Assembly (NCBI GenBank): GCA_020832415.1
Contig: JAFIES010000048.1
Coordinates: forward strand, 1-64,000
Source of the DNA: Balneolaceae bacterium
GTDB taxonomy: Bacteria; Bacteroidota; Rhodothermia; Balneolales; Balneolaceae
Reading direction: 5' to 3'
DNA length: 64,000 nt
The position numbers were made by a program, and so were the translations under genes. The notes under the pieces are model-generated. The model saw only the letters and a program-made list of their open reading frames with translations. It was not told the DNA's origin and searched no databases. Below are positions 16,103-24,154 of the stretch, piece by piece. The stretch's first letter is position 1; every line of letters starts with the position of its first letter.

Positions 16103-17650
16103 TTAATTATTCCATATTTCGGGTCCCATACTTCTGTCTTCACGCACATGCGCTCTGATATCCGCATTGGTTACGCCACATCGCCCATCGGACCATGCAC
16201 GATTCAGTGCGCCTGAAGCATTTCGCCAATGTGCTACATTTGTGCCCGGAGTAAACTGATGGTTTCCACAGGGTAAGGAATACTCTGCAGAGTAAAAGGC
16301 TACGTTGCTTTCAGCCCAGCTAACACTGTACATTCGGTTGCCTTCAACTTTTATATTTGTTCCGCTCGCAATACCGATGCCAACCTGACCCGGATTTACC
16401 CCGATATTCCCGATGGCCTCCTGGTAGCTGCCCGTTGCATCTGCCAGCATAATAAAAGAGCCGGAATTCGATTCGCTATGGCCCTTTGCTCTGTTTTGGT
16501 TTACCTGTATCCAGCTATTTTCGGTTCCGTTCGACATGAAGATGTTAATCCAGTCTTCAAGCGGAGCCTGGCCGGTCTGTTCGGTATGTTCCATCACATT
16601 TCTGTTGATACGTATACCTGCACCGTTGCATTTATCACACTGAAAAAAGTTTCTGCCGGAGTTCAGTGCCCTGTTTCCGGTCACTTGTAACGGCCCGCTG
16701 CTATCCCGAAAGCGAATACCGGATGCTGCATTCTCTATATATGAATCGCGCACCTCAATATTTTCTGAGTTGTGAAACATTACAGCACCAAATTCCTGCC
16801 CATGTTTATCTGTGGCGATATTTCTGAACTGAACATTGTGAATAACCGTATATACACTGCGGGTAGAGTAAATACCATGATCGGTATAGTTTTCGATATT
16901 GATCCAGGAGATTGCATTGCCGGTCATGCCACCACTGAATGCCCGCTGCTGCGAATTTTCTCCATCAAGAACAGCCCGTCCCACGCCAATCCAGTTGTTT
17001 CCCTCTTTTGATGACTCCACCATCTGCCCCGTATGAGTTCCGGGTAAAATGAAAAAAGTTGTTCCTGAAGGACAGCTTAAGTTGGCCACATTAAAATTTT
17101 CCCCCGGAGAAAGCCAAACACGGTCTCCACTCATATTGAAAAGCTCACTGCACGTTTCACTCAGATTATTTTCGTTAATGTTCAGTAGAATGGATCTGAT
17201 CTCTTCAGTGGTAAAATCTCTGCCCGGGTCTCCGCCATCCCTTGAAGCAGCTTGTGTAATTCTTCGGCTCACAGTTCGATGGTTAGATTCTGAGATATTC
17301 CTGGGGTTTCTGTCTAATGATGCAGATGTTTCAGCTAAACTTTCCAGGGTTTCATCACTCAGTTCAACGGAATAATATGTAGCGCTCAAAATTGGTGCAC
17401 CCAGTGATTGAATATCGCTGCTGCTCATGTTTCTGATACGTGATGCCCGCATACCGCGCGTCCGGTTTACCATATCGGCAAAGTCGGTTGAAACTTCTGC
17501 GGCTGTTACGTCTGTCATATCCGGCGCACTTGCGGTTTCAGTTTGAGGGTCGCCGCCTGATTCACCCTGAAGAGCAAGTTCTATAAATGTACAACTACCA
17601 ACGATTACAACTAAAAGTGCAAGCAGAAACAATAGTTTGATATTTTTCAT
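16103..17650 (-). CDS. Right-handed parallel beta-helix lipoprotein (515 aa)
   Basis: MKNIKLLFLLALLVVIVGSC is a lipoprotein signal with cysteine 20 as the lipidation site, so ATG 17650 is chosen over a TTG four codons upstream. Residues about 160-420 contain repeated short strands with Asn/Gly turns (WINIENYTDHGIYS, VIHNVQFRNIATD, IEVRDSYIENAASGIRFRDS, LQVTGNRALNSGRNFF), the PbH1 signature of pectate-lyase-like beta-helices. CDKC near residue 330 and two further cysteines could form disulfides. Such proteins bind or cleave polysaccharides; no catalytic residues can be assigned by eye. Monocistronic. Confidence 0.8.
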   Translation of the reverse strand: MKNIKLLFLLALLVVIVGSCTFIELALQGESGGDPQTETASAPDMTDVTAAEVSTDFADMVNRTRGMRASRIRNMSSSDIQSLGAPILSATYYSVELSDETLESLAETSASLDRNPRNISESNHRTVSRRITQAASRDGGDPGRDFTTEEIRSILLNINENNLSETCSELFNMSGDRVWLSPGENFNVANLSCPSGTTFFILPGTHTGQMVESSKEGNNWIGVGRAVLDGENSQQRAFSGGMTGNAISWINIENYTDHGIYSTRSVYTVIHNVQFRNIATDKHGQEFGAVMFHNSENIEVRDSYIENAASGIRFRDSSGPLQVTGNRALNSGRNFFQCDKCNGAGIRINRNVMEHTEQTGQAPLEDWINIFMSNGTENSWIQVNQNRAKGHSESNSGSFIMLADATGSYQEAIGNIGVNPGQVGIGIASGTNIKVEGNRMYSVSWAESNVAFYSAEYSLPCGNHQFTPGTNVAHWRNASGALNRAWSDGRCGVTNADIRAHVREDRSMGPEIWNN

Positions 17651-17870
17651 AATTGTACTCAAATAGTGTGATTTTTAATACATTCCAACATATTGCCTGT
17701 GGTAATGAAGTGCAATAGCATACGTTGTTAAATAGCAGTTTCCCCTCGCTGTTCCGGGTTTGATTCTATTTAATGCGATTCAATTTCGATTAGGAGCAGT
17801 TAGGTGAAAATTATCATTTCCTGTATATTCAGGGTTGTATCATTTTTAAAAACTTAGAGTACAGAGCATC

Positions 17871-18632
17871 ATGGCAGGACATTCCAAATGGGCGAACATC
17901 AAACATCGCAAAGCGCGGGAAGATGCAAAACGTTCAAAAGCTTTTACCAAACATATCCGTGAAATTACAGTGGCCGCACGGGAAGGAGGGGGAGATCCTG
18001 ATGCAAATCCCCGTTTGTCACTTGCCATACAGAATGCAAAAGGGGTAAATCTGCCCAAAGACAATATTGAGCGCGCCATTAAAAAAGGGACCGGCGAGCT
18101 GGATGATGGCTCGGGAAATTACGAAGAGGTTACTTACGAAGGGTACGGCCCCGGCGGAATCGCCTATTTTATCGAAGCAACGAGCAACAATCTAAACAGA
18201 ACGGTAGGTGAAATCCGCTATCTGTTCAACAAGCACGGTGGCAATTTGGGGACGGATGGATCCGTTGCTTATCTGTTCGAACAAAAAGGTGCAATAAAAA
18301 TAAACAGTGAAGGTCTCGATGCCGAAGAAGTTATGCTGCAGGCCATTGATGCGGGCGCCGATGATGTGGAGATAGAAGAGGAGTTTATTGAAGTATTCAC
18401 GGCACGCGAAAACCTGATTTCCGTTAGAAAAAAACTCGAAGAGCAGGGGATTTCAGTTGAGTCGGCAGAGCTGCAGCGCATTCCAATGACGGAAGTTTCG
18501 GCCGATCCGGAAACCGCTCAGAAAAACCTCAAACTGATGGATCTTTTTGATGAGAATGATGATGTATCGAACGTCTTTACAAATCTCAGTCTCAATGAAG
18601 AAACCCTTGCGTTCTTAGAGGATAATTCATAA
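17871..18632 (+). CDS. yebC: YebC/PmpR-family protein (253 aa)
   Basis: The conserved start MAGHSKWANIKHRK and the segments REITVAAREGGGDPDANPRL, NLPKDNIERAIKKGTGE and YEGYGPGGIA identify a full-length member. In other bacteria family members act as transcription regulators (PmpR type) or help ribosomes over polyproline stretches (YebC2 type); which applies here is not decided by sequence. The gene lies 63 bp upstream of the batC-like gene, where ruvC or similar genes often sit in other genomes, so it could share transcription with the bat cluster. Confidence 0.93.
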   Translation: MAGHSKWANIKHRKAREDAKRSKAFTKHIREITVAAREGGGDPDANPRLSLAIQNAKGVNLPKDNIERAIKKGTGELDDGSGNYEEVTYEGYGPGGIAYFIEATSNNLNRTVGEIRYLFNKHGGNLGTDGSVAYLFEQKGAIKINSEGLDAEEVMLQAIDAGADDVEIEEEFIEVFTARENLISVRKKLEEQGISVESAELQRIPMTEVSADPETAQKNLKLMDLFDENDDVSNVFTNLSLNEETLAFLEDNS

Positions 18633-18695
18633 AACGATTCATAATCATTTTAATGAACAGACGTTAGAATTCTGTTTAAACCAACTACGTACACC

Positions 18696-19394
18696 ATGAG
18701 AATAGTAAGTTTTATCATTCTGTTTGTTTTCCTCACAGCCTCTGCGGTTAGTGATGCCCGAAAAGCAAACGCAGCCTTTGAACGTGGTGATTATGCAGAA
18801 GCCGTTCAGCTTTACAGGCAGGCCATCCAGCAGGACCCTGAGAATGCAAGACTGCATTTTAATCTTGGAAATGCGTTGAGTCAGCTTGGCCAGAAAGATG
18901 AGGCCGCTGAGGCATACAGCCGCTTTAATGAACTTGCGGATTCGCCTGTTGATCAGTCCATGGCAGACTACAATATGGGCAGAATGCTAACCGATGATGA
19001 AAATTATGAAGAGGCATTGAACTACTTCAGGGAAGCATTAATCAAAAACCCCAATGATGATGATGCAAGGCACAATTTCGAGCTTGCTGTAAAAAGGCAG
19101 CAGCAAAATGAGCAGGAGCAGCCCGAAGATGATAGCGGCGGCGATGGTGGTGATGATGAAGATCAGCAGCAAGATCAGAATGATGATCAAGATCAGGAGC
19201 CGCAGATGGATCAGCAGCCCGATTCACCGCAAGATCAGGATGGAGATGGCGAACAAGAGCAGCGCCCGCTTGATATGAGCCCTGAAGAAGCAGAAAATAT
19301 TCTCGATGCTCTTGAACAGCTTGAACGCGAACTGCTCGAAAACCGGAAGAAAGAATCCTCAAGCCCCCCATCGCGAAATGAGAGAGATTGGTAA
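18696..19394 (+). CDS. batC: BatC-like TPR protein (232 aa)
   Basis: A signal peptide of about 20 residues precedes three TPR repeats (residues about 22-130: ANAAFERGDYAEAVQLYRQA, ARLHFNLGNALSQLGQKDEA, ADYNMGRMLTDDENYEEALNYFREA). A Gln/Asp/Glu-rich low-complexity tail (about 135-195) and a C-terminal helix follow. This organisation and the following BatD and BatE genes fit BatC of the Bacteroides aerotolerance cluster. The stop lies 17 bp inside the batD gene, indicating coupling. The batA, batB and moxR genes usually found upstream are absent here. Confidence 0.78.
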   Translation: MRIVSFIILFVFLTASAVSDARKANAAFERGDYAEAVQLYRQAIQQDPENARLHFNLGNALSQLGQKDEAAEAYSRFNELADSPVDQSMADYNMGRMLTDDENYEEALNYFREALIKNPNDDDARHNFELAVKRQQQNEQEQPEDDSGGDGGDDEDQQQDQNDDQDQEPQMDQQPDSPQDQDGDGEQEQRPLDMSPEEAENILDALEQLERELLENRKKESSSPPSRNERDW

Positions 19395-21162
19395 ATCCGG
19401 TTTGAAAAATTTAAAACGGGTATGCAGCTTATTGGTTTTGTTTATGTGGGCAGGCAATCTGCATGCGCAGGATTTTCAGCTGCAGGCAACCGTATCCGAA
19501 AGCCGTATTTTTATCGGCGAACAGTTTACACTTGATGTAGAAGTGACCGGTTCGTCCATGAGAGATGTTGGTTTACCGGTAATTTCGAGTATCGATGGCG
19601 TTCGTATCTTATCATCCACACCATCGCGAAGCACCAGTATTTCTATCGTAAACGGGCGTACCACAACATCAACCACATACACCTTTAATCTGATTGCGCG
19701 CGAAGCCGGCAATTTCACTATTCCACCGGTTCATATCAGTATTGATGGAGAAGAACGATCAACCAATCCGATAAACATTGAAATTATTGAGCGCGGGCAG
19801 TTATCAGATGATGGTCGTCGCCAGCGCCCCGATATCTACCTTGAAGTTTCTGTGGATGAGCAAAATCCTGTACCCGGCCAGCAGATTGTAGCTAGCTTAA
19901 ACCTCTATTTCAGGCAGGGAATAGAGGTAACATCCTTCCAGCCCACTGCGGGATGGCGTACCGATGGTTTCTGGAAAGAAGAGCTTCAGAATGTACGGCA
20001 GCCACAGGCCGAAACCGTAATAATTGATGGTGTACGTTACCGAACGGCCACACTGATGAGCTATGCACTCTTTCCATCAAGAAGTGGTCAGCTCACACTT
20101 TCGGAATTTCCGCTAAATGTGGGTGTGCGTTCGCAGCCTTCAAGAAACGATCCTTTTGGTAGTTTTTTCGGTTCGGGGAGCAATCAGCGCAGGGTTTCCC
20201 TGGAATCGGAACCGGTAACGCTGAATGTAACACCACTCCCGGTTGCAGAGAATGCCGTTACGATGAATGCAGTTGGTGACCTGCGAGTGGAACGCAGGCT
20301 TTCGGACACAGAGGTGACCGCGGGCGAATCGATTGAATTGATTACAGTAGTTGAGGGAACAGGTAATATTCCACTTATACGAAGACCGGAATATAATTTG
20401 CCTGACGGGCTTGAGCTTTATACGCCTCAAGAGAGTAGTAATGTTGAGAGAAGAGGGCTCACCATTCGCGGAGATAAAACGTTTACTGAGCTGATGGCAG
20501 CCCGGGCCCCGGGAACCTACCGAATTCCGGCTGAGCGTGTAGCTGTATTCAATCCGCAAACCCGCAGATACAATTATATAACTCTTCCGGAGCTGCGCTT
20601 TGAAGCCCTGCCTTCGCAAAATAATCAATTAACTCAGGTATCACTTCAAACTGCACGTTTACAACCGGTAACCGGTCTGGCTGTTTGGAGTAATGATACA
20701 ACCGGTTCTGTTTTTGGCAGTTTTTGGTTCTGGTTACTTTTACTAATTCCCGCAGCTGTTCTTGTTGCGGCATACATCAAGCGAAAAGAGGTGAGACGGC
20801 TTGAAACCGACATTGAATTTTCGAGGAAATATTATGCTGAAGAGCGAGCCCTGGAAAGATGCCGGATTGCGAGGGAGCTTGTTGACAAAAACAATGCAAA
20901 AGAGATTTATGGCACATTACATGAAAGTGTATTTAATTTTATAGCTGACAGGTTTGCACTGCCTGCAGCCGGCCTGTCTGATAAAGAGCTGCTTGACAGG
21001 GCAGCTGCGAAGGGTTTGCCTGATGCGTTGAGGGAGAAATCACGTATGATGCTGGATAAGTGCGCCACCATTCGCTATGCACCAACCGGTTCACCCGCCG
21101 ATTTCAGGCAGGATATTATTAAAACCGAAGCATTAATTGCAGAACTGAAGGAGAGCATTTGA
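19378..21162 (+). CDS. batD: BatD family protein (594 aa)
   Basis: ATG 19378 (MREIGKSGLKNLKR...) starts a signal peptide ending LHAQ; an earlier in-frame ATG at 19306 would overlap batC heavily. The mature part has the BatD/oxygen-tolerance beta-sandwich repeats: QLQATVSESRIFIGEQFTLDVEV, RPDIYLEVSVDEQNPVPGQQI and RVERRLSDTEVTAGESIELI. A membrane helix follows near residues 448-470 (FWFWLLLLIPAAVLVAAYI), then a cytoplasmic helical tail. BatD probably assembles with BatA/B/E at the inner membrane. Overlaps of 17 bp with batC and 4 bp with batE show an operon. Confidence 0.85.
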   Translation: MREIGKSGLKNLKRVCSLLVLFMWAGNLHAQDFQLQATVSESRIFIGEQFTLDVEVTGSSMRDVGLPVISSIDGVRILSSTPSRSTSISIVNGRTTTSTTYTFNLIAREAGNFTIPPVHISIDGEERSTNPINIEIIERGQLSDDGRRQRPDIYLEVSVDEQNPVPGQQIVASLNLYFRQGIEVTSFQPTAGWRTDGFWKEELQNVRQPQAETVIIDGVRYRTATLMSYALFPSRSGQLTLSEFPLNVGVRSQPSRNDPFGSFFGSGSNQRRVSLESEPVTLNVTPLPVAENAVTMNAVGDLRVERRLSDTEVTAGESIELITVVEGTGNIPLIRRPEYNLPDGLELYTPQESSNVERRGLTIRGDKTFTELMAARAPGTYRIPAERVAVFNPQTRRYNYITLPELRFEALPSQNNQLTQVSLQTARLQPVTGLAVWSNDTTGSVFGSFWFWLLLLIPAAVLVAAYIKRKEVRRLETDIEFSRKYYAEERALERCRIARELVDKNNAKEIYGTLHESVFNFIADRFALPAAGLSDKELLDRAAAKGLPDALREKSRMMLDKCATIRYAPTGSPADFRQDIIKTEALIAELKESI

Positions 21163-21923
21163 GGATTAAAGCTGTAATTCTGTTTAGCTGCTTTTGGCTG
21201 TTGATGAGTGCAGGTGTGTTTGCGCAGCAATCCCGCTTTGATGAAGCCAACACACTTCTTGAACAAAGCCAATACCGTGATGCCATTGAGCTGTACAAAT
21301 CTATTGCTGAGGACGGATATCATTCCGGAGCGCTTTGGCTCAATATGGGAGTGGCCTATTCACAACTCGATTCACTTGGTGTTGCCAAATTTTACCTGCT
21401 GAAGGCCGAGAAATACAAGGAGACCAAAGCGCTTGCCGGTGAAGGGCTTGAGTTTGTGAACGACCGTTTTTCGAGAAGATCTGCAGTTTTGCCCCCATTA
21501 CCGTGGGACCGTTTTTTTCAAAACCTGGCTGACAGATATAGTTTATGGATGATTAACCTTACGGCAATTCTGATACTCTATTTCGGAGTGGCACTCATCA
21601 TTGGCTCATGGTTTCGTAAAGATTTTCGAAGGCTGCTTGCCAAATCGGGTTATGCAGTAATTGGGCTATCTGCAATTTTATTTCTTTTTGCCGTAATCAT
21701 AAACTATCAGCAGAACAGGTATGGTACCGGAGTGATGATTGATAGGCAAATTTCTGTGTTTCAGCAGCCAAATGAGCAATCATCCGTAGTGAGTATTGCA
21801 TACGAAGGCTATACCATGCGGGTTGATTATACTGAAAGTGAAGGGGTTGAAGATTGGAAATATGTGCGCCTTGAAAACGGTATGTATGGCTGGATCAGAG
21901 AGAACAGCCTGATGATTTTTTAG
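21159..21923 (+). CDS. batE: BatE-like TPR and SH3-like membrane protein (254 aa)
   Basis: The start is TTG 21159, overlapping the batD stop in TTGA. A good Shine-Dalgarno (AAGGAG, 21148-21153) five bases upstream supports it over any internal ATG. Order: signal peptide ending VFAQ, TPR pair (SRFDEANTLLEQSQYRDAIELYKSI, GALWLNMGVAYSQLDSLGVAKFYLLKAE), two membrane helices (about 128-147 and 163-183), then a C-terminal SH3b-like domain (SVFQQPNEQSSVVSIAYEGYTMRVDY ... MYGWIRENS split by strands). This matches BatE. Last gene of the bat operon; it ends 9 bp before the convergent GWxTD gene, with no terminator visible. Confidence 0.82.
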   Translation: MRIKAVILFSCFWLLMSAGVFAQQSRFDEANTLLEQSQYRDAIELYKSIAEDGYHSGALWLNMGVAYSQLDSLGVAKFYLLKAEKYKETKALAGEGLEFVNDRFSRRSAVLPPLPWDRFFQNLADRYSLWMINLTAILILYFGVALIIGSWFRKDFRRLLAKSGYAVIGLSAILFLFAVIINYQQNRYGTGVMIDRQISVFQQPNEQSSVVSIAYEGYTMRVDYTESEGVEDWKYVRLENGMYGWIRENSLMIF

Positions 21924-21932
21924 CAGAGAATA

Positions 21933-23981
21933 TTAATCTACTACTTCAAAACGGATATTTCTCTGCTTGCTTTGCTTTGATTCTGTATCAGAAAATTGCG
22001 CAACCAGTTCATAAAGGCCCGGTGAAAGATTTGCTGTTTCTATCTCCAGGTCTTCAATCACATGCCGTTCCTCATTTGTAAAGTTGAGAGTGAGGATAAA
22101 CTCGGTTTGATCTGTTAAGACATTTCCATCATCATCAACGGGAAGAATTCGGTAGGTTAACTCAAACTGTGTGAATTGATTTTCCATCCGCCGCAAATTG
22201 TACACTTCAAAATGGAGCAACAGAATTTCGCCGAAAGGAACAATCTGGTTGTTGGCAACTGCAAATGAAAAAGGTTCGGAAACATAATTTTCATCATGAT
22301 AGCCCAGCACCAGATCGGCAACTTCGAGTGAATCGGGGTGGCTGATGAGCGGTTCCGGTAGACGGTATTGAAGTCTGTTCCAGCCCCGAAGTTCTGCAGG
22401 AAATGGGGTATTGTTGATGGTAGCTGCATCGGGGTCATAATTCATCAGCAGAACTGAGATGGATTGATTGGCCCTGTTGGTATGGGGTATTTTAAATACA
22501 GACTCTGAGAGCTGGTAACTATTTGCACTGCTGATGTTAATTTGAGGAAAATCTTCGAGCATTTCAGCAACTCGCCAGTATTCATCATACGTCTGGATGT
22601 TATGGACGAGTTCATAGAGTGGGTTTTCTTCCAGTATATTCACACCATTCTGAAAGCCATTATTCTCAAAACTACGCCCTCTTGTGCGGTGATAATCTAT
22701 CATTAACGCTTCCCGTGGTGAGCTCTCTACATAGGTTAAAAGATATGGCTGCAGATCATCATCAAGAAAACGATACTGGTGAACTTCGAGCGGTATCCGG
22801 GTGATACTCTGCTCATACGTAGACGTTTCGCGGTCGATCCGAATTCCGCGCTGGCTTACAAGCTGCTGGCTCTCCGTTCTGAAAGCGAGATCCATCCCCC
22901 TGAAAGCTTCAATGCCCTGATCGAGCACACGTGTTCTGAGTTCATTGAGCCTGTTTTCAAAAAAGGGATCAACCATGGTTAACTGTTCATAATAGATCAG
23001 CTGCAGCATTAAAGCGGGTGTTATTCCGGCCCGTGTAAATTCAATGGAATCACTTTGGCGTACTCTGTCTGGGTGGTAAGCGCGTTCTGGAATGAAATCT
23101 TCAAGGCTGGTCTGCATCAAAAACTGATCCGTTCTTACATCTGTACCGAACAAGAAAATAAGCGGTTCCGATTGTGATTCTGATAATTGTGTATAAAACC
23201 AGATTTCATATTCCGGATAGCGATGGAATTCGTAGATGGCGTTTTGAAGCCGGTTGATGATATCCTCATCTTCACGGGGAAAAATATCCCGATATTCCAG
23301 ATCATCACTCCGTTGGGTATAGTTGTGAGCCTGATTTTCGAGCCACGACCGGATGTTAAAACTTTGCAGCGTAAGTATACCGGATCGTTTTCTTTCCGGT
23401 TCACCATAGCGAATATGTATAAGGGCACGGTCGTCAGTGCCGTACACAGTATTGTTGTTTCGGGTAAAGTGTTTCCGGGAATAGGCAATTCTTTTCCAAT
23501 GTTCAATCAGCCGTTCGTTGGTTACTTTTGCCGGAGTTGGATCTTTTTGCACCCAATACCCGCGCATATCCCGGATCAGTTCCCTGTCGCGGCCGGTCCA
23601 CCACTCCATCCATTGCCTGTGTATCCCCTCACCAATAATAGGGCTCATTCGGTCAATCTCCTGCCGAAGTGCAGCCCGGCTGTCCATGCCTTCGCCATTG
23701 CTTATGGCACGAAGATACATTTCGGTAGCTGCTTCATAGTAGCTGCGAAGCTCATTTTCAGTTACAACACGGATAAATTCAAAACCAATTCTGCCATCAA
23801 CACCCCCGTTTCTGTCGTATGCGGTGTACCAGATGTCGAGCGCATTGGTTGTGTTGCCGCGATATAATTCATCGAGGCCTCTTTCATAAGCCCGCTGTGG
23901 CTGTGCAAAAAGGGCTGTACCTGCAAAGCTAAAGCAGGTAAGGGCAAGAAGGAGTAGTATGCGATTTGAAGATAAAACCAT
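21933..23981 (-). CDS. GWxTD domain-containing secreted protein (682 aa)
   Basis: A signal peptide (to LFAQ) is followed by a TPR-like helical start (AYERGLDELYRGNTTNALDIWYTAY). The GWxTD-type domain at about 150-290 contains VYGTDDRALIHIRYGEPERK, the usual core of this family. The remainder (about 300-682) is beta-rich, with a C-terminal domain ending LSPGLYELVAQFSD, resembling carboxypeptidase-regulatory-like sandwiches. GWxTD proteins are common in Bacteroidota, Balneolota and Ignavibacteria relatives and have no established function. Monocistronic, convergent with batE. Confidence 0.8.
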   Translation of the reverse strand: MVLSSNRILLLLALTCFSFAGTALFAQPQRAYERGLDELYRGNTTNALDIWYTAYDRNGGVDGRIGFEFIRVVTENELRSYYEAATEMYLRAISNGEGMDSRAALRQEIDRMSPIIGEGIHRQWMEWWTGRDRELIRDMRGYWVQKDPTPAKVTNERLIEHWKRIAYSRKHFTRNNNTVYGTDDRALIHIRYGEPERKRSGILTLQSFNIRSWLENQAHNYTQRSDDLEYRDIFPREDEDIINRLQNAIYEFHRYPEYEIWFYTQLSESQSEPLIFLFGTDVRTDQFLMQTSLEDFIPERAYHPDRVRQSDSIEFTRAGITPALMLQLIYYEQLTMVDPFFENRLNELRTRVLDQGIEAFRGMDLAFRTESQQLVSQRGIRIDRETSTYEQSITRIPLEVHQYRFLDDDLQPYLLTYVESSPREALMIDYHRTRGRSFENNGFQNGVNILEENPLYELVHNIQTYDEYWRVAEMLEDFPQINISSANSYQLSESVFKIPHTNRANQSISVLLMNYDPDAATINNTPFPAELRGWNRLQYRLPEPLISHPDSLEVADLVLGYHDENYVSEPFSFAVANNQIVPFGEILLLHFEVYNLRRMENQFTQFELTYRILPVDDDGNVLTDQTEFILTLNFTNEERHVIEDLEIETANLSPGLYELVAQFSDTESKQSKQRNIRFEVVD

Positions 23982-24154
23982 CAGGCTGAGAAAATTAATG
24001 TATTCTGATGAAAATAAAACGAATTAATATCAGTGAAACGTGTTTGCTTTGGTGAATCAAAAAAAGTGTTTAAGGTTCCAAAAGGAAGTTCATTTTTTGT
24101 ACCTTTAACCATCGAATGAAAAATAACGGATTGTTGCTGAATTAGAAGCAAAAA

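Noticed and set aside
23187-23867. Plus-strand frame of 226 codons opposite the GWxTD gene
   Set aside because: Antisense shadow of a protein with signal peptide and family core motif.
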